Positions 18,901-26,390 of a stretch of DNA of 64,000 nucleotides are shown in pieces (positions within the stretch are counted from its first letter, which is position 1; each line of letters begins with the position of its first letter). Source of the DNA: JBCDGZ01 sp038750655 (GTDB taxonomy: Bacteria; Bacteroidota; Bacteroidia; Chitinophagales; Saprospiraceae); NCBI GenBank assembly GCA_038750655.1, contig JBCDGZ010000012.1, forward strand, positions 1-64,000. Reading direction: 5' to 3'. The notes below the pieces were generated by a model, which was not told where the DNA came from, searched no databases, and saw only the letters and a list, made by a program, of their open reading frames with translations. Position numbers and translations under genes: made by a program.

Positions 18901-21900
18901 ACACTGGCAAGCAGGGTCGTCGCCTCTTGGACAGAGGAAGCGGTGAGCACCTGGTAGAGTAGGGCGTCAACGCGATCATTCTCTGTGGTAGTGTTGTGCA
19001 GGAGATGTTGGAGTAGGCCAGTCGTAATGGAAGGATCGTTAATTCGCTCGTAGAATTTTGATCTAAAGTATTGTACAGCAGTAGAAAACCGAGGTTGGTT
19101 TTTCAACTCTTTATCTATGGTCACCACGCGTAAATCATCCAGGACGATTTTATTAACATCCAGGCTCACCGCCGCATTATAAATGACGTCATCATAAGCG
19201 TATTTGCTGTAAAACAGATCCGGCGAGCTTTCGATGATAGCCTCTCGCCTGACATTAGGCTGCTGTAGGAAAGAAGCCGTTTTTTCGTACTCCCGCTTGG
19301 CCTCAATTTGCAACCAAGTCGGATAGCCTCCTTTGAAACTGGCAAATAGTAGGAGCTTGCGAAAGGAAAGCTCAGCTGCTGACGGTTCGGTAGACACCAG
19401 CTGATACTCCGCAAAAGGAAGCAATTCCTGGCCTTGGTAACGCTCTAAATTGCGCTCGTAGTTGGTGTAAGCCCAATTGTATTTTACCAACTCCTGCCGA
19501 TAGGTCGCCGTGGAGTAGCTTTGCTTGCGGATCGTCTCGCGCTTTTCTACAATAGAGGCCAGCATGGTCTCCCGTTCCGTTCCGGCCTCAATACGCTGGA
19601 TGCGCTTTTCCAACTTGGCGATCGCTAGTTTTCGTTGGTTATGCGCAGCTACGAATTCGGTGTGAAATTCTGCTAAAGAAACTATTAGCTCCTGGTTGCT
19701 CGAAAGTATATTACAGAGGTAGTAGACTTTGATGATCTCCTCTTCTATTTTCAAGTCTTCTGGAACCTGTAAAAATGTTCTTTGATCGTAATCTAGGGCG
19801 CTGACTTTTTTATCAAATTTTACTAATTCTTCTGTATCAATTAGCTGACTAAAGGAAAACCTGAGCGCGATTTGTTGATGCTCTAAAATTCGCAACTGTT
19901 CCTTTCCGATGTTGATCTGCGCATTGAGTGCATCGGTCAGCTGCGATAGGTTGTTATTGACGTTGTTCAAAACATTGGAGAACAGTTCGTACAGCGGGGT
20001 GTAAAACTTGATGTTCTGACGATCCTTAGCCACCTGTGGTCGTAAGGTGCTCAGCTTCTGCTGCAACCGCTTCTTATAGGCTTGGATGACCTCGGCCATC
20101 GTACCATCCAAGAGCATTTCCAAAATTTCTGAACGCCCCTCTATAGCCGTTTTTAATTTTATCTCGGCCAATGCATGCTGACTGAGTTGGGCTTTGTGTT
20201 CAGATACGACGGATAATTTCTTTATTCTATTGACTTTTTCGAGCAGCTGCTCCTTTAGCTTTCCTTCACCTAACAATTGTAATTCCAGTCGGATGACCTC
20301 CAACTCTTTCTCGAACTGTACCTGTGGGGTGTCGGGTAGGGAAGGCTCCTCCGGTTCGGGAAGTTTGAGCGTATCTGATGCTAATTCTAAGAGGGTACGT
20401 TGAACCACCCATCCCCACTCTTCGCGGTCCAGATGAAGGCAGTCGTACAAACTGCGCACTAGCCTGGACGGAAACCAGCGATTGTCGAGCATAACGCCGA
20501 CCGTAGCCAGCACCAGTTGATTGTCTGCTCGTTCGCCAGCACTTAAAATCCGGCCGAAAACTATATCGACCAGAGCGCCCTTAGAGCTATTGCGGATTTG
20601 TCGCAAACCCGTATTCACCCGCTCAGTAAGTTCTGGATAGTAAGCCGTCAGTTCTTTTTGAGCAGAAAAACGGATGAGTTCGTAAACGACTCGTTCTATG
20701 ATACGGTCCTCTACCTTATCTAAAGACATTTCTGCGAAGGCATCGCTCAGGAGTAAGGCACTTCGTGGAAAGTAGTTGGACAGCTTGGTGTTGGCATCTA
20801 GCAGGGCTAGTAAAACATCACTGACTAGCTTTTCACTCCATTCCGGATCAACACTGATGTGGCCCAAGGCCATTAAGAGCGGTACTTTCCAGCGCGGGTT
20901 ATCTAAGTATTGGACAATAGACCCCGCCGTTTTGTATTTATCCCTAGTAATAAAACGCGCGGCCAGGTATTCTTGAAAAGTCAGATGAATGAAGCCATAG
21001 TATTTATCACCTCGGGGGGCGATAATGCCTACTTTGTTCCGAATCTCTTCAATAAACGGTTTGACTACTTCGCTGGTGAAGCTAGAGGGTAATGATGCTT
21101 CTCCGCCGGAGCGAAAGGCCGCCAAGCTCTTTTCGATCAGACTCTGCATTTCGTCCTCTCGAATGATGCCTTTAGGATACTTGATATGTATCGTCTTCGC
21201 CACCTCGGAGAGAACGTACTCTACTTCATCACTAGAGAGGCTAGAGTGTTTCCAGGTTTCGATTAGGGTAATGAGGGCCTCCTTGTAAAGCGCCGCTCGC
21301 TGCGGCGGCAGCTGACTATCATTTTTGCGGTAGACCAGCGCGATGATGGTAATCAAAAGGGGGTTAGTGGCCAATTCAAGTATCCGCTTGTCGGCAAAAA
21401 TGACTTGCTGAAGGTCATCCGCTACGGCTTTGGCTTGGCTGTGTAAGATGTCCGGTGGTAGGTCTTTGGCATATTTTACTCGAAACAACTCTGCCATCCA
21501 CATCTGGCAAAAGCGACCAATGGCTCTACGCTTCATCGGCTCAACCGTAACGTGTGTAACGGGGCGGATAATAGGAGAGAGGTGATAGCCTACGATTCTA
21601 CTGGTAATGACTACTTGATTGCCCCCAACTCGATGCGGCGGCAGATTGGATGCGCCACCAGGGTAAGCGGTGGATTTCCTCTGACCAACGATCCACTTTT
21701 CGATGAAAGTTTCAATCTCGGCAACGATCTCCGTACGGTAGCTGGTGACCTCATCCATTCCATCTAGTATAACCACTGCATTATTGGCCTTCAAGGCTCT
21801 GATGAAACAGGCTCTTAAAGCCACCGGGCTGAGTTTGGTGCCATCTGATTTCGTCGGCGATTGGCCTCGCCATTTGTGATTGCCCAAGTAGTCTATCAGT

Positions 21901-23294
21901 GCAATCTTACCCTCTTTATGCCGCTCGGCGTACACCTGCGCATAATCAGCAATACTTAGTAAAATGACCATGCGGGAAGGACCGAGGTCGTAGTAGTTTT
22001 TCCCCAGGTCTAAATAAGGATCGATTTTATCTTCGAGAACACGTACGTTGGCGGGGGCACCCGTTTGCAGGACTTTTAAATATTCGCGTGCCAACTGAAC
22101 CGTCAACCACTTAGATAGCGTGGTTTTACCACTGCCAGGATCCCCTAATATGACCAGGAATCTTTCATCACGAAAAGCTTCCCCCAGCGTAATTGGAATG
22201 TCTTGCCCTTCAAAACTCTCCTTCTTTTCAGTATGGGCCAGATAAGTGCCTACTGGATTCGATAGTAGGGAGTCTAGCCCGTCGGTATAGTACTTTTCGT
22301 CTATTTCTTCGGGCCCTTCGTGAGGCTGTTGTTGTCTTTGGTTAATGGTGAGATTACGGGACTTGAGCTTCTCATAAGAGCTGGATCGTTCGCCGCGTAG
22401 GGCTACATAAACGTTTTCCAGCGCCACTCCTCGTACGTTAGTCGCAGAGTGGATACCGTACAGCTTGAGATAGCCGTGTTCCTCTAACAACCACTTTAGA
22501 TAGGCGCTTTGAACGTGCTGGTAGTTTTGTTCTTGCTCAGGGTCAGCTCGCTCCGCTTTAGCCGCTAGTGCTTCTTCTGTGTAGTGTAGGTTGAGCCCTA
22601 GCCAGAAATTTGCTGCATCTCCGCTGTCAGCGTAGCAAGGTTTCATATTGGCGATGGCCATTTCGCCCGCCATTCCCGCCAGCGTTTTTGCAATGGATCG
22701 GGCCGTGAGCTTAGGGGGATTATTGGGAACAACGGTCTCCCCGGTCAAGACGTCGAAAAGCGCCTGCGTAAAATAGGTCAGTTCGCCTTCCTCCTCCGGC
22801 TCGAAGCCAAAATTGTAGCTGTCCGTTGCGGTGAGGATTTCTACGTTTTGTGAATCTCCAAAATTTCGCTTGCGCAGTAAACGGCCGCTGTAGCAAGAAT
22901 CAACGATGAGGAGTAGGTGCCGCGCCCCAGCCTGCTCTATGGTCTCAAAAAGCCATTCTCGCGGTATGCCACCGATGGTAGGATCATCAGGGTCCAAGTC
23001 CTCTCCACCAAAGAAGTAGGCATCTTCTACTGCCCCCGTTACGCCGTGGCCAGATAGAAAAAGCAAAAGTTGATCTTCACTACGACTAGATTTCAGGAAA
23101 ATCCTTATTTGTTTCTTCAGGTGATTGCCCGAAGTCTTCTCAGCAACTTGAACCGTATCAAAACATCCTTTTTTAGGATCTAGCAGATAGGCGGCTAAGG
23201 CTTTAGCCCCGTTTTTTGGGCTGCGAAGTTCGGGGTAATCTTCGTATTCATTAACTCCGATTAGAAGGGCTTTTCGTCGAGGTGTTAAATTCAT
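15858..23294 (-). CDS. Giant caspase-NACHT conflict protein
   Basis: 2,478 residues. Residues 1-230 form a caspase-like peptidase (C14) domain: LLIGVNEYEDY strand, catalytic His83 in LSGHG and Cys134 in DSCYSG. After a linker, a NACHT-type STAND NTPase begins near 370: Walker A GDPGSGKTT (about 380-388), Walker B VVILDGMDE (about 508-516), and a winged-helix region up to about 800. A long coiled coil spans about 985-1310, followed by more than 1,100 residues of alpha-helical solenoid without a recognised family, presumably the sensor. STAND proteins oligomerise on sensing a trigger; here the caspase would then cleave a target. Its start overlaps the EACC1-like gene by ATGA, so the two are co-translated. 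Role in anti-phage or self-limiting death is inferred from the architecture. Confidence 0.85.
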   Translation of the reverse strand: MNLTPRRKALLIGVNEYEDYPELRSPKNGAKALAAYLLDPKKGCFDTVQVAEKTSGNHLKKQIRIFLKSSRSEDQLLLFLSGHGVTGAVEDAYFFGGEDLDPDDPTIGGIPREWLFETIEQAGARHLLLIVDSCYSGRLLRKRNFGDSQNVEILTATDSYNFGFEPEEEGELTYFTQALFDVLTGETVVPNNPPKLTARSIAKTLAGMAGEMAIANMKPCYADSGDAANFWLGLNLHYTEEALAAKAERADPEQEQNYQHVQSAYLKWLLEEHGYLKLYGIHSATNVRGVALENVYVALRGERSSSYEKLKSRNLTINQRQQQPHEGPEEIDEKYYTDGLDSLLSNPVGTYLAHTEKKESFEGQDIPITLGEAFRDERFLVILGDPGSGKTTLSKWLTVQLAREYLKVLQTGAPANVRVLEDKIDPYLDLGKNYYDLGPSRMVILLSIADYAQVYAERHKEGKIALIDYLGNHKWRGQSPTKSDGTKLSPVALRACFIRALKANNAVVILDGMDEVTSYRTEIVAEIETFIEKWIVGQRKSTAYPGGASNLPPHRVGGNQVVITSRIVGYHLSPIIRPVTHVTVEPMKRRAIGRFCQMWMAELFRVKYAKDLPPDILHSQAKAVADDLQQVIFADKRILELATNPLLITIIALVYRKNDSQLPPQRAALYKEALITLIETWKHSSLSSDEVEYVLSEVAKTIHIKYPKGIIREDEMQSLIEKSLAAFRSGGEASLPSSFTSEVVKPFIEEIRNKVGIIAPRGDKYYGFIHLTFQEYLAARFITRDKYKTAGSIVQYLDNPRWKVPLLMALGHISVDPEWSEKLVSDVLLALLDANTKLSNYFPRSALLLSDAFAEMSLDKVEDRIIERVVYELIRFSAQKELTAYYPELTERVNTGLRQIRNSSKGALVDIVFGRILSAGERADNQLVLATVGVMLDNRWFPSRLVRSLYDCLHLDREEWGWVVQRTLLELASDTLKLPEPEEPSLPDTPQVQFEKELEVIRLELQLLGEGKLKEQLLEKVNRIKKLSVVSEHKAQLSQHALAEIKLKTAIEGRSEILEMLLDGTMAEVIQAYKKRLQQKLSTLRPQVAKDRQNIKFYTPLYELFSNVLNNVNNNLSQLTDALNAQINIGKEQLRILEHQQIALRFSFSQLIDTEELVKFDKKVSALDYDQRTFLQVPEDLKIEEEIIKVYYLCNILSSNQELIVSLAEFHTEFVAAHNQRKLAIAKLEKRIQRIEAGTERETMLASIVEKRETIRKQSYSTATYRQELVKYNWAYTNYERNLERYQGQELLPFAEYQLVSTEPSAAELSFRKLLLFASFKGGYPTWLQIEAKREYEKTASFLQQPNVRREAIIESSPDLFYSKYAYDDVIYNAAVSLDVNKIVLDDLRVVTIDKELKNQPRFSTAVQYFRSKFYERINDPSITTGLLQHLLHNTTTENDRVDALLYQVLTASSVQEATTLLASVGEDAPALVRRCKAIITTLHEPIYTAHRKLFYHLKVAFETFSDAHTFESYRKLSGTLLNAYGSALKVPDILTPTYQPVRLVEQYYQSSTANSDDVVYNYAVMLDTLTGANEVENMYKGLLQLSTAPFAEQQRSRYAEQDWPCPPFFTFAAYRTDGLPHDLLSVIEAYRLFEDVRFDLNQAFKETILYRLVVRYILHGAEHRKQFIPPDHHPQIPEMYLFCLQNGLFGNELGYLLPRGFRSKEFIYNKLPGIIQAIPDLYYKCRAALRYMTYVTDRTSYFATILTQIDQLVRPRERCELWRIALSSGYGIQVEEIITKIKQDLVRIENPLARIKNVVDLYELLRDEHEEWCNHILISTIPLIQDDYRRGVTIRTIFNIQLSSELDQQLQQLLDQDEAAYIFGYDLFGLYSLLDNTIFQDQKKGDPKTWVPALLATGLQDIVSFFSRTSVQGEADIAWLRLQQSPNAASVDQLIREGSRSGLELTPNTFGILNQLILDGQSALIRPLLPYLKVLNSAALTAIAPWLQAEDAYLRHCAAVYNAEYHKEVKSDNIDGILAMSLADDTQLYCRANLVLSQGITMVKRNFPLHYTLSELGFNLLKKAVLRLAQERVEGLQHSSIIHFFFNIRIDDIALLWKLLEDEDTVILFKYCSVMNARTLNEFCESLRTGPTLSTRQLNAVVSIAIQNCSEHNTNEIDLYVELQEILVEQYAEQLAGYTFLPNYLTSIIAAIDQVAEKDNPTQHFGAALDEISDNVLAVFSTPFDDIVDRLHNGLWQAFGYFYTKNLYFRLAEEAVLIQEAYSEPRYRLALRLLLFELQKASPHRDLLDRTLDYLVTLVAVWSSDRNNGILNTFDLEHGLYDALIRKYRVIVTAKEACLRLLSHFNRHSSAGFDLLLNQLNSVARVQLASIETLTKIKHLDDELLDRMINGLLEQQPLVGRMYVAILANHANNSATSPANRKRIYTCLIDSMGDKRSQRGVYQFSHANGSIDAPIRMEYVGRLDEFIFKAIVKIVDI

Positions 23295-23659
23295 TCGAGT
23301 TGTTTGAGTAATCGCTCAGTCAGTGCTTCCACTGCTTCCGTATCCTTAATGTCTGGTATTTCTAGTTCGATTTCGTTGTCTCCTTTTTTTACCCGCAACT
23401 TGGTGGCTTCTTGGTTGCCCAGCAACCATTCCCTGATGCCTTTAACTATACCTGGCAGGGCAGATTCCAAAAAAGTGATGGTCAATAAACCTAGCGTGAT
23501 GGGATCACCCATTGCCCCCTTTGGAGGGAGCTCGGTGGATGGAGTAGGACGAATGTCCACCCCTCGAATATCTTGAAACTTCACTTTGAGTTGACCCGTA
23601 ACTACAGCCGTTCGATCTTGGTAGGGAGTGGTGACTTTGAACGTAATTTCTTGCTTCAT
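23291..23659 (-). CDS. EACC1-like companion of the caspase-NACHT protein
   Basis: About 122 residues from the ATG at 23659; a TTG at 23746 lies inside the hairpin region and is unlikely. An N-terminal beta region (ITFKVTTPYQDRTAVV) and a Pro-rich linker are followed by GLLTITFLESALPGIVKGIREWLL (a helix), then strands LRVKKGDNEIELEIPD and a C-terminal helix EALTERLLKQLE. This helix-WL-strand-strand-helix layout is that of the effector-associated constant component EACC1 family, found next to caspase, NACHT and other conflict effectors. It is thought to be a regulatory partner of the effector protein. It overlaps the next gene by four bases. No signal peptide or membrane segment from this start. 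Confidence 0.7.
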   Translation of the reverse strand: MKQEITFKVTTPYQDRTAVVTGQLKVKFQDIRGVDIRPTPSTELPPKGAMGDPITLGLLTITFLESALPGIVKGIREWLLGNQEATKLRVKKGDNEIELEIPDIKDTEAVEALTERLLKQLE

Positions 23660-23685
23660 TTTTAGTGTTTGAGTTAAAGTAACAT

Positions 23686-23708
23686 TTTTTTGGCTCACCG
23701 CCAAAAAA
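23686..23708 (-). promoter_or_regulatory. Second leader hairpin that masks the T-run (possible antiterminator)
   Basis: Perfect 9-bp stem: GCCAAAAAA at 23700-23708 and TTTTTTGGC at 23686-23694 on the plus strand, five-base loop. On the minus strand its 5' arm contains the T-run that follows the terminator hairpin at 23707-23738, and it ends 27 bases before the EACC1 ATG. The two structures overlap by two bases and could compete, as in attenuators. Confidence 0.4.
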
Positions 23709-23738
23709 CCCCTATTAATCGATAGATTAACAGGGGTT
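23703..23738 (-). terminator. Rho-independent terminator upstream of the EACC1-like gene
   Basis: On the minus strand, arms AACCCCTGTTAATC and GATTAATAGGGGTT (23738-23725 and 23720-23707) pair at 13 of 14 positions around the loop TATC and are followed by six T. It can end transcription arriving from the remnant at 23799-24092, or act as an attenuator for the conflict locus. Confidence 0.6.
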
Positions 23739-23798
23739 ATAATCAAGTATCATTCTACAGAAAAAAGAATTATAAATTGTAATAAAAAACCTTCACAT

Positions 23799-24092
23799 TT
23801 ATTGAACAAGTACATTACGGACCGCTCTGGCCCCGTCTATATATACTTGAAGAATATAGCTGCCTTTAGGCAGATCGCCAAGTCACACTGGGGTCAGATT
23901 CTCTCCGATCAGGACATCGCTACTCCCATTAGCACTCCAGTACATTGTGGTTTGCGCTTGGACGAAAGTCAAGGAGCAAAACAATATTATAACCACACAC
24001 AGTAGTCGTAAAGCAGCGGGAAGTTTCGCTGGTCGATAAGCGCCTAATTTCCGATGGGACCGCTTGGTTGATAGATTCGAGTAAGGTGTCAT
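23799..24092 (-). pseudogene. Collapsed surface-protein gene: signal peptide fused to T9SS sorting tail, with internal stop
   Basis: From the ATG at 24092 the frame encodes MTPYSNLSTKRSHRKLGAY and a signal peptide ending LFCSLTFVQAQ, nearly the same as the N-terminus of the big repeat protein at 29256. After about ten codons it reads SDVLIGENLTPV, then TGA, then LGDLPKGSYILQV and a VRN-LVQ ending, which is the last part of the T9SS domain at 24557-25642. The whole middle has been lost, and a TGA replaces GGG in the sorting domain. It is the remnant of a second copy of the neighbouring unit. Confidence 0.75.
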
Positions 24093-24178
24093 TTGATTCT
24101 TTTTTTTTGGTAAATTGGATATGCGTAAACGCTTGTTGCAAAGTTATGGGGGAAAGCCCCCTGAGCCCTTGCTCCCAT

Positions 24179-24248
24179 GTTCCAATTGTTTGCGAACACG
24201 TTCCAAGGGCTTGCACTTATGTTCCAAATGTATTTAGATATGTTACAT
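24179..24248. promoter_or_regulatory. Four 21-bp-phased direct repeats (copy 1)
   Basis: GTTCCAA at 24179, 24200 and 24221, and GTTACAT at 24242, each exactly 21 bases apart. The same array is kept upstream of the intact target gene at 29343-29412. Direct repeats at 21 bp (two helical turns) are the classic arrangement for AraC-type dimers, and an AraC-domain hybrid sensor is encoded next to copy 2. Confidence 0.55.
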
Positions 24249-24286
24249 TAAGAAAAGTTGCAGCGGTGTAATTGTATGATTATCAG

Positions 24287-24358
24287 TGTGTTGTGGCTGT
24301 TGTTGCGACAAATGTCAAATTCTTCTAAAAAGCAATGGAAAATAGCTCAAGGAGCTAA
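24287..24358 (-). pseudogene. 3' remnant of a hybrid two-component sensor gene
   Basis: This stretch aligns base by base with the end of the hybrid sensor gene near 29450-29525 (for example AAATTCTTCTAAAAA and ATAGCTCAAGGAG are shared) but carries small deletions and a lost stop. Together with the array at 24179-24248 and the remnant at 23799-24092 it shows that the sensor/target unit was duplicated. Homology ends near 24358. Confidence 0.6.
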
Positions 24359-24361
24359 CTT

Positions 24362-24394
24362 AAAAACCTCGCTAATCCATCGACTAGCAAGGTT
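24362..24394 (-). terminator. Possible terminator downstream of the T9SS cargo gene
   Basis: On the minus strand AACCTTGCTA and TAGCGAGGTT pair with one mismatch around a 10-base loop, then TTTTT. It is some 160 bases past the stop at 24557, so the assignment is weak. The rest of 24395-24556 is A+T-rich and shows no gene. Confidence 0.35.
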
Positions 24395-24556
24395 GTGTCA
24401 AATAATTACCAAGTGAAATGATCACTAAAAAGCCAGAAAGAAAGTGTTCTATGATTGTAAATTGAATAGTACCAATTTCAACCAATCGAACACAATCAAT
24501 CCAGCATCATTCTACAGAAAAAAAGAATTATAAACTTTAATAAAAAATCTTTATAT

Positions 24557-25642
24557 TTATTGAACAAGTATATTACGGACCTCTTTGGCCCCATCTACCT
24601 GTACTTGAAGGATATAGCTGCCCTTCGGCAGATCGCCAAGCCCCACTTGGGTCAGATTCTCTCCGATCAGGACATTGCTCCTCACCAGTTGGCCAGCCAT
24701 ATTGAACAGCTGATAATTGCCCTCTTTGTAATTCATCTGAACCTCTACGTTCAAGACCTCACTGACGGGATTGGGGAATACCTTGACTTCTAAAGCGGTA
24801 CCCAATCGCTGTACGACTTTGATGGCAGAATATTCATACTCCCCGTCGTAGTCGATTTGCTTCAGGCGGTAGTAGTTGCTCCCACTTTTGGGTTCTTGGT
24901 GGAAGTAGCGATAGTCGTTGAACAGATCGGTGGTGCCTTGGCCCTCTACGAAGTCCAGGGTGTTCCAGTCGCGGCCGTTAAGGCTGTGTTGGATGTCGAA
25001 CCCTGCGTTGTCGAGTTCTGTGGCGGTCTGCCAAGTCAGCAGCGACTGATCGTCAACGGCGGTGGCCTGAAAGTACACCAGCTCTACGGGCAGCGGGGCA
25101 TTGGCGGTGAGGGTCAGTTCGTTAAAACCAGATACATTTAAGGCAGATCGGATATTGAAATCGGTAAACAGTGCGGTAGTGCCATCTGCGATGGTCCAAA
25201 CTGCGGAGGGGGTACCATTGGCGACATCTACACTGAAGATGAGTTCAAAATTGCCGCTTCCGAAAGTGCTCAGATCGATGCCCGTACCGGAATAGACGAA
25301 GGAGAAATAGGTGTTGCCGTCGGTGTAGGCAAAGCCCGGCGCTTGATAGTTGATGCTACCGCCGTTGGTGGCATCGTCCAGAATGGTGAAGACTTCACTC
25401 CCGGTGACTTGGGAGGTTGGAATATACATGATGACCGTAAGTTCAGCGGCGGCGGGAATGGCCGGGAAGGTGCTTCCTGGGTTGATGGCCATCGCGAATT
25501 CCGCATTGTTATCGGAGCCAAAGCTTCCTCCACCGCCAATGATATAGCTGATGTCTGACGGGGCGCTTTGCGCTTGTGCGGATTGTAGTTGAAAGAGGGT
25601 GATCAAGAAGACAAAGCAGATTAATACTCTTAGCTGTTGCAT
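24557..25642 (-). CDS. Secreted protein with T9SS type A sorting domain
   Basis: 361 residues with a signal peptide (cleavage after AQAQ near residue 25). Residues 27-175 form a Gly/Ser-rich beta domain similar to cohesin-like folds (ELTVIMYIPTSQV). Residues 180-270 are the linker often seen before sorting domains (PLPVELVYFQA, TATELDNAGFDIQHS, NYYRLKQIDYDG). The last 75 residues are a T9SS type A domain (KVFPNPVSEVLNVEV, PKGSYILQVQVDG). The protein is predicted to be exported and attached to the cell surface by T9SS. It lies 76 bases after the split dockerin-tailed gene and is probably in the same operon. Confidence 0.8.
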   Translation of the reverse strand: MQQLRVLICFVFLITLFQLQSAQAQSAPSDISYIIGGGGSFGSDNNAEFAMAINPGSTFPAIPAAAELTVIMYIPTSQVTGSEVFTILDDATNGGSINYQAPGFAYTDGNTYFSFVYSGTGIDLSTFGSGNFELIFSVDVANGTPSAVWTIADGTTALFTDFNIRSALNVSGFNELTLTANAPLPVELVYFQATAVDDQSLLTWQTATELDNAGFDIQHSLNGRDWNTLDFVEGQGTTDLFNDYRYFHQEPKSGSNYYRLKQIDYDGEYEYSAIKVVQRLGTALEVKVFPNPVSEVLNVEVQMNYKEGNYQLFNMAGQLVRSNVLIGENLTQVGLGDLPKGSYILQVQVDGAKEVRNILVQ

Positions 25643-25718
25643 GATGAATATATTTGGAGGCCAGAGGCCGGGTATTTTAGAATAATGTTGAAAAGGACGG
25701 GCGCTTGATCAGCGCGGC

Positions 25719-26390
25719 TTATTGCTCCGTGCGCGTCGCGTTAGGGTCTCCATCAAGGACCTCGTCCAGAATGAAGGTGGCATCGCTTGGCAAACTCGGC
25801 GGTGGAAAGACGCGTGGCGTGAGGCGTACAAAGCCATCCATGTTGATGTCTCCGGTGCTGTAGCCATTGAAGGTACCATTGGGATCACCGTTGAGGATGT
25901 TGTCCAGGATGTAGGTGCGGTCGGAGGAGAGCGACGGTGGGGGGAAGACTCTGGGGGTAACCCGTACGTAGTTGTCATCCGACTTGGCGTTGCCGCCCCA
26001 CATCGCCCAAACGCCTGAGCTGACTTCGACCATCGGCGCGGTGCCGTAGGCTTGGGCCGAAGCGCTGGTGAAGTCATGAGCGGTCGTTGAAGCGTTGTTT
26101 AGGCTGAGTGCAGCGGCCGTCCGAATGCCTATATGGTTGCGGTGCCGGACCGCTACGTAGTAATCTCCGGGGCTCGCCAGGGGGAAGACCACCGGGGCAG
26201 ATCCACCCGCTACATCCACAATATCTCCATCCCTTTGCAATATGGCCGCTCGGGTATGCAAAACAATAGTAGGATCGATCGGATCTCTTAATTCAACAAA
26301 TACCCAATCCACGATCGCATTATTTCCAGTGACATTATAGACGGCTTCGATGATGGGTTTCTCCACCACCATTGATATGGGTAAATCCAC
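25719..26390 (-). CDS. C-terminal part of a split surface protein, with dockerin-like tail
   Basis: This frame continues the protein encoded from 29256; the ATG at 26390 is probably not a real start. After GNNAIVDWVFVELRD and GDYYVAVRHRNHIG (a conserved beta-sandwich in Bacteroidota surface proteins) come two related segments, VRVTPRVFPPPSLSSDRTYI and VRLTPRVFPPPSLPSDATFI, each with Asp/Asn-rich loops (GDINMDGFV), like type I dockerin calcium repeats. In intact relatives this block is joined directly to the LLNDDLRTDDW segment that ends the upstream ORF. One extra A in an AAA run near 26350 explains the split. There is no separate T9SS tail. Confidence 0.7.
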   Translation of the reverse strand: MDLPISMVVEKPIIEAVYNVTGNNAIVDWVFVELRDPIDPTIVLHTRAAILQRDGDIVDVAGGSAPVVFPLASPGDYYVAVRHRNHIGIRTAAALSLNNASTTAHDFTSASAQAYGTAPMVEVSSGVWAMWGGNAKSDDNYVRVTPRVFPPPSLSSDRTYILDNILNGDPNGTFNGYSTGDINMDGFVRLTPRVFPPPSLPSDATFILDEVLDGDPNATRTEQ

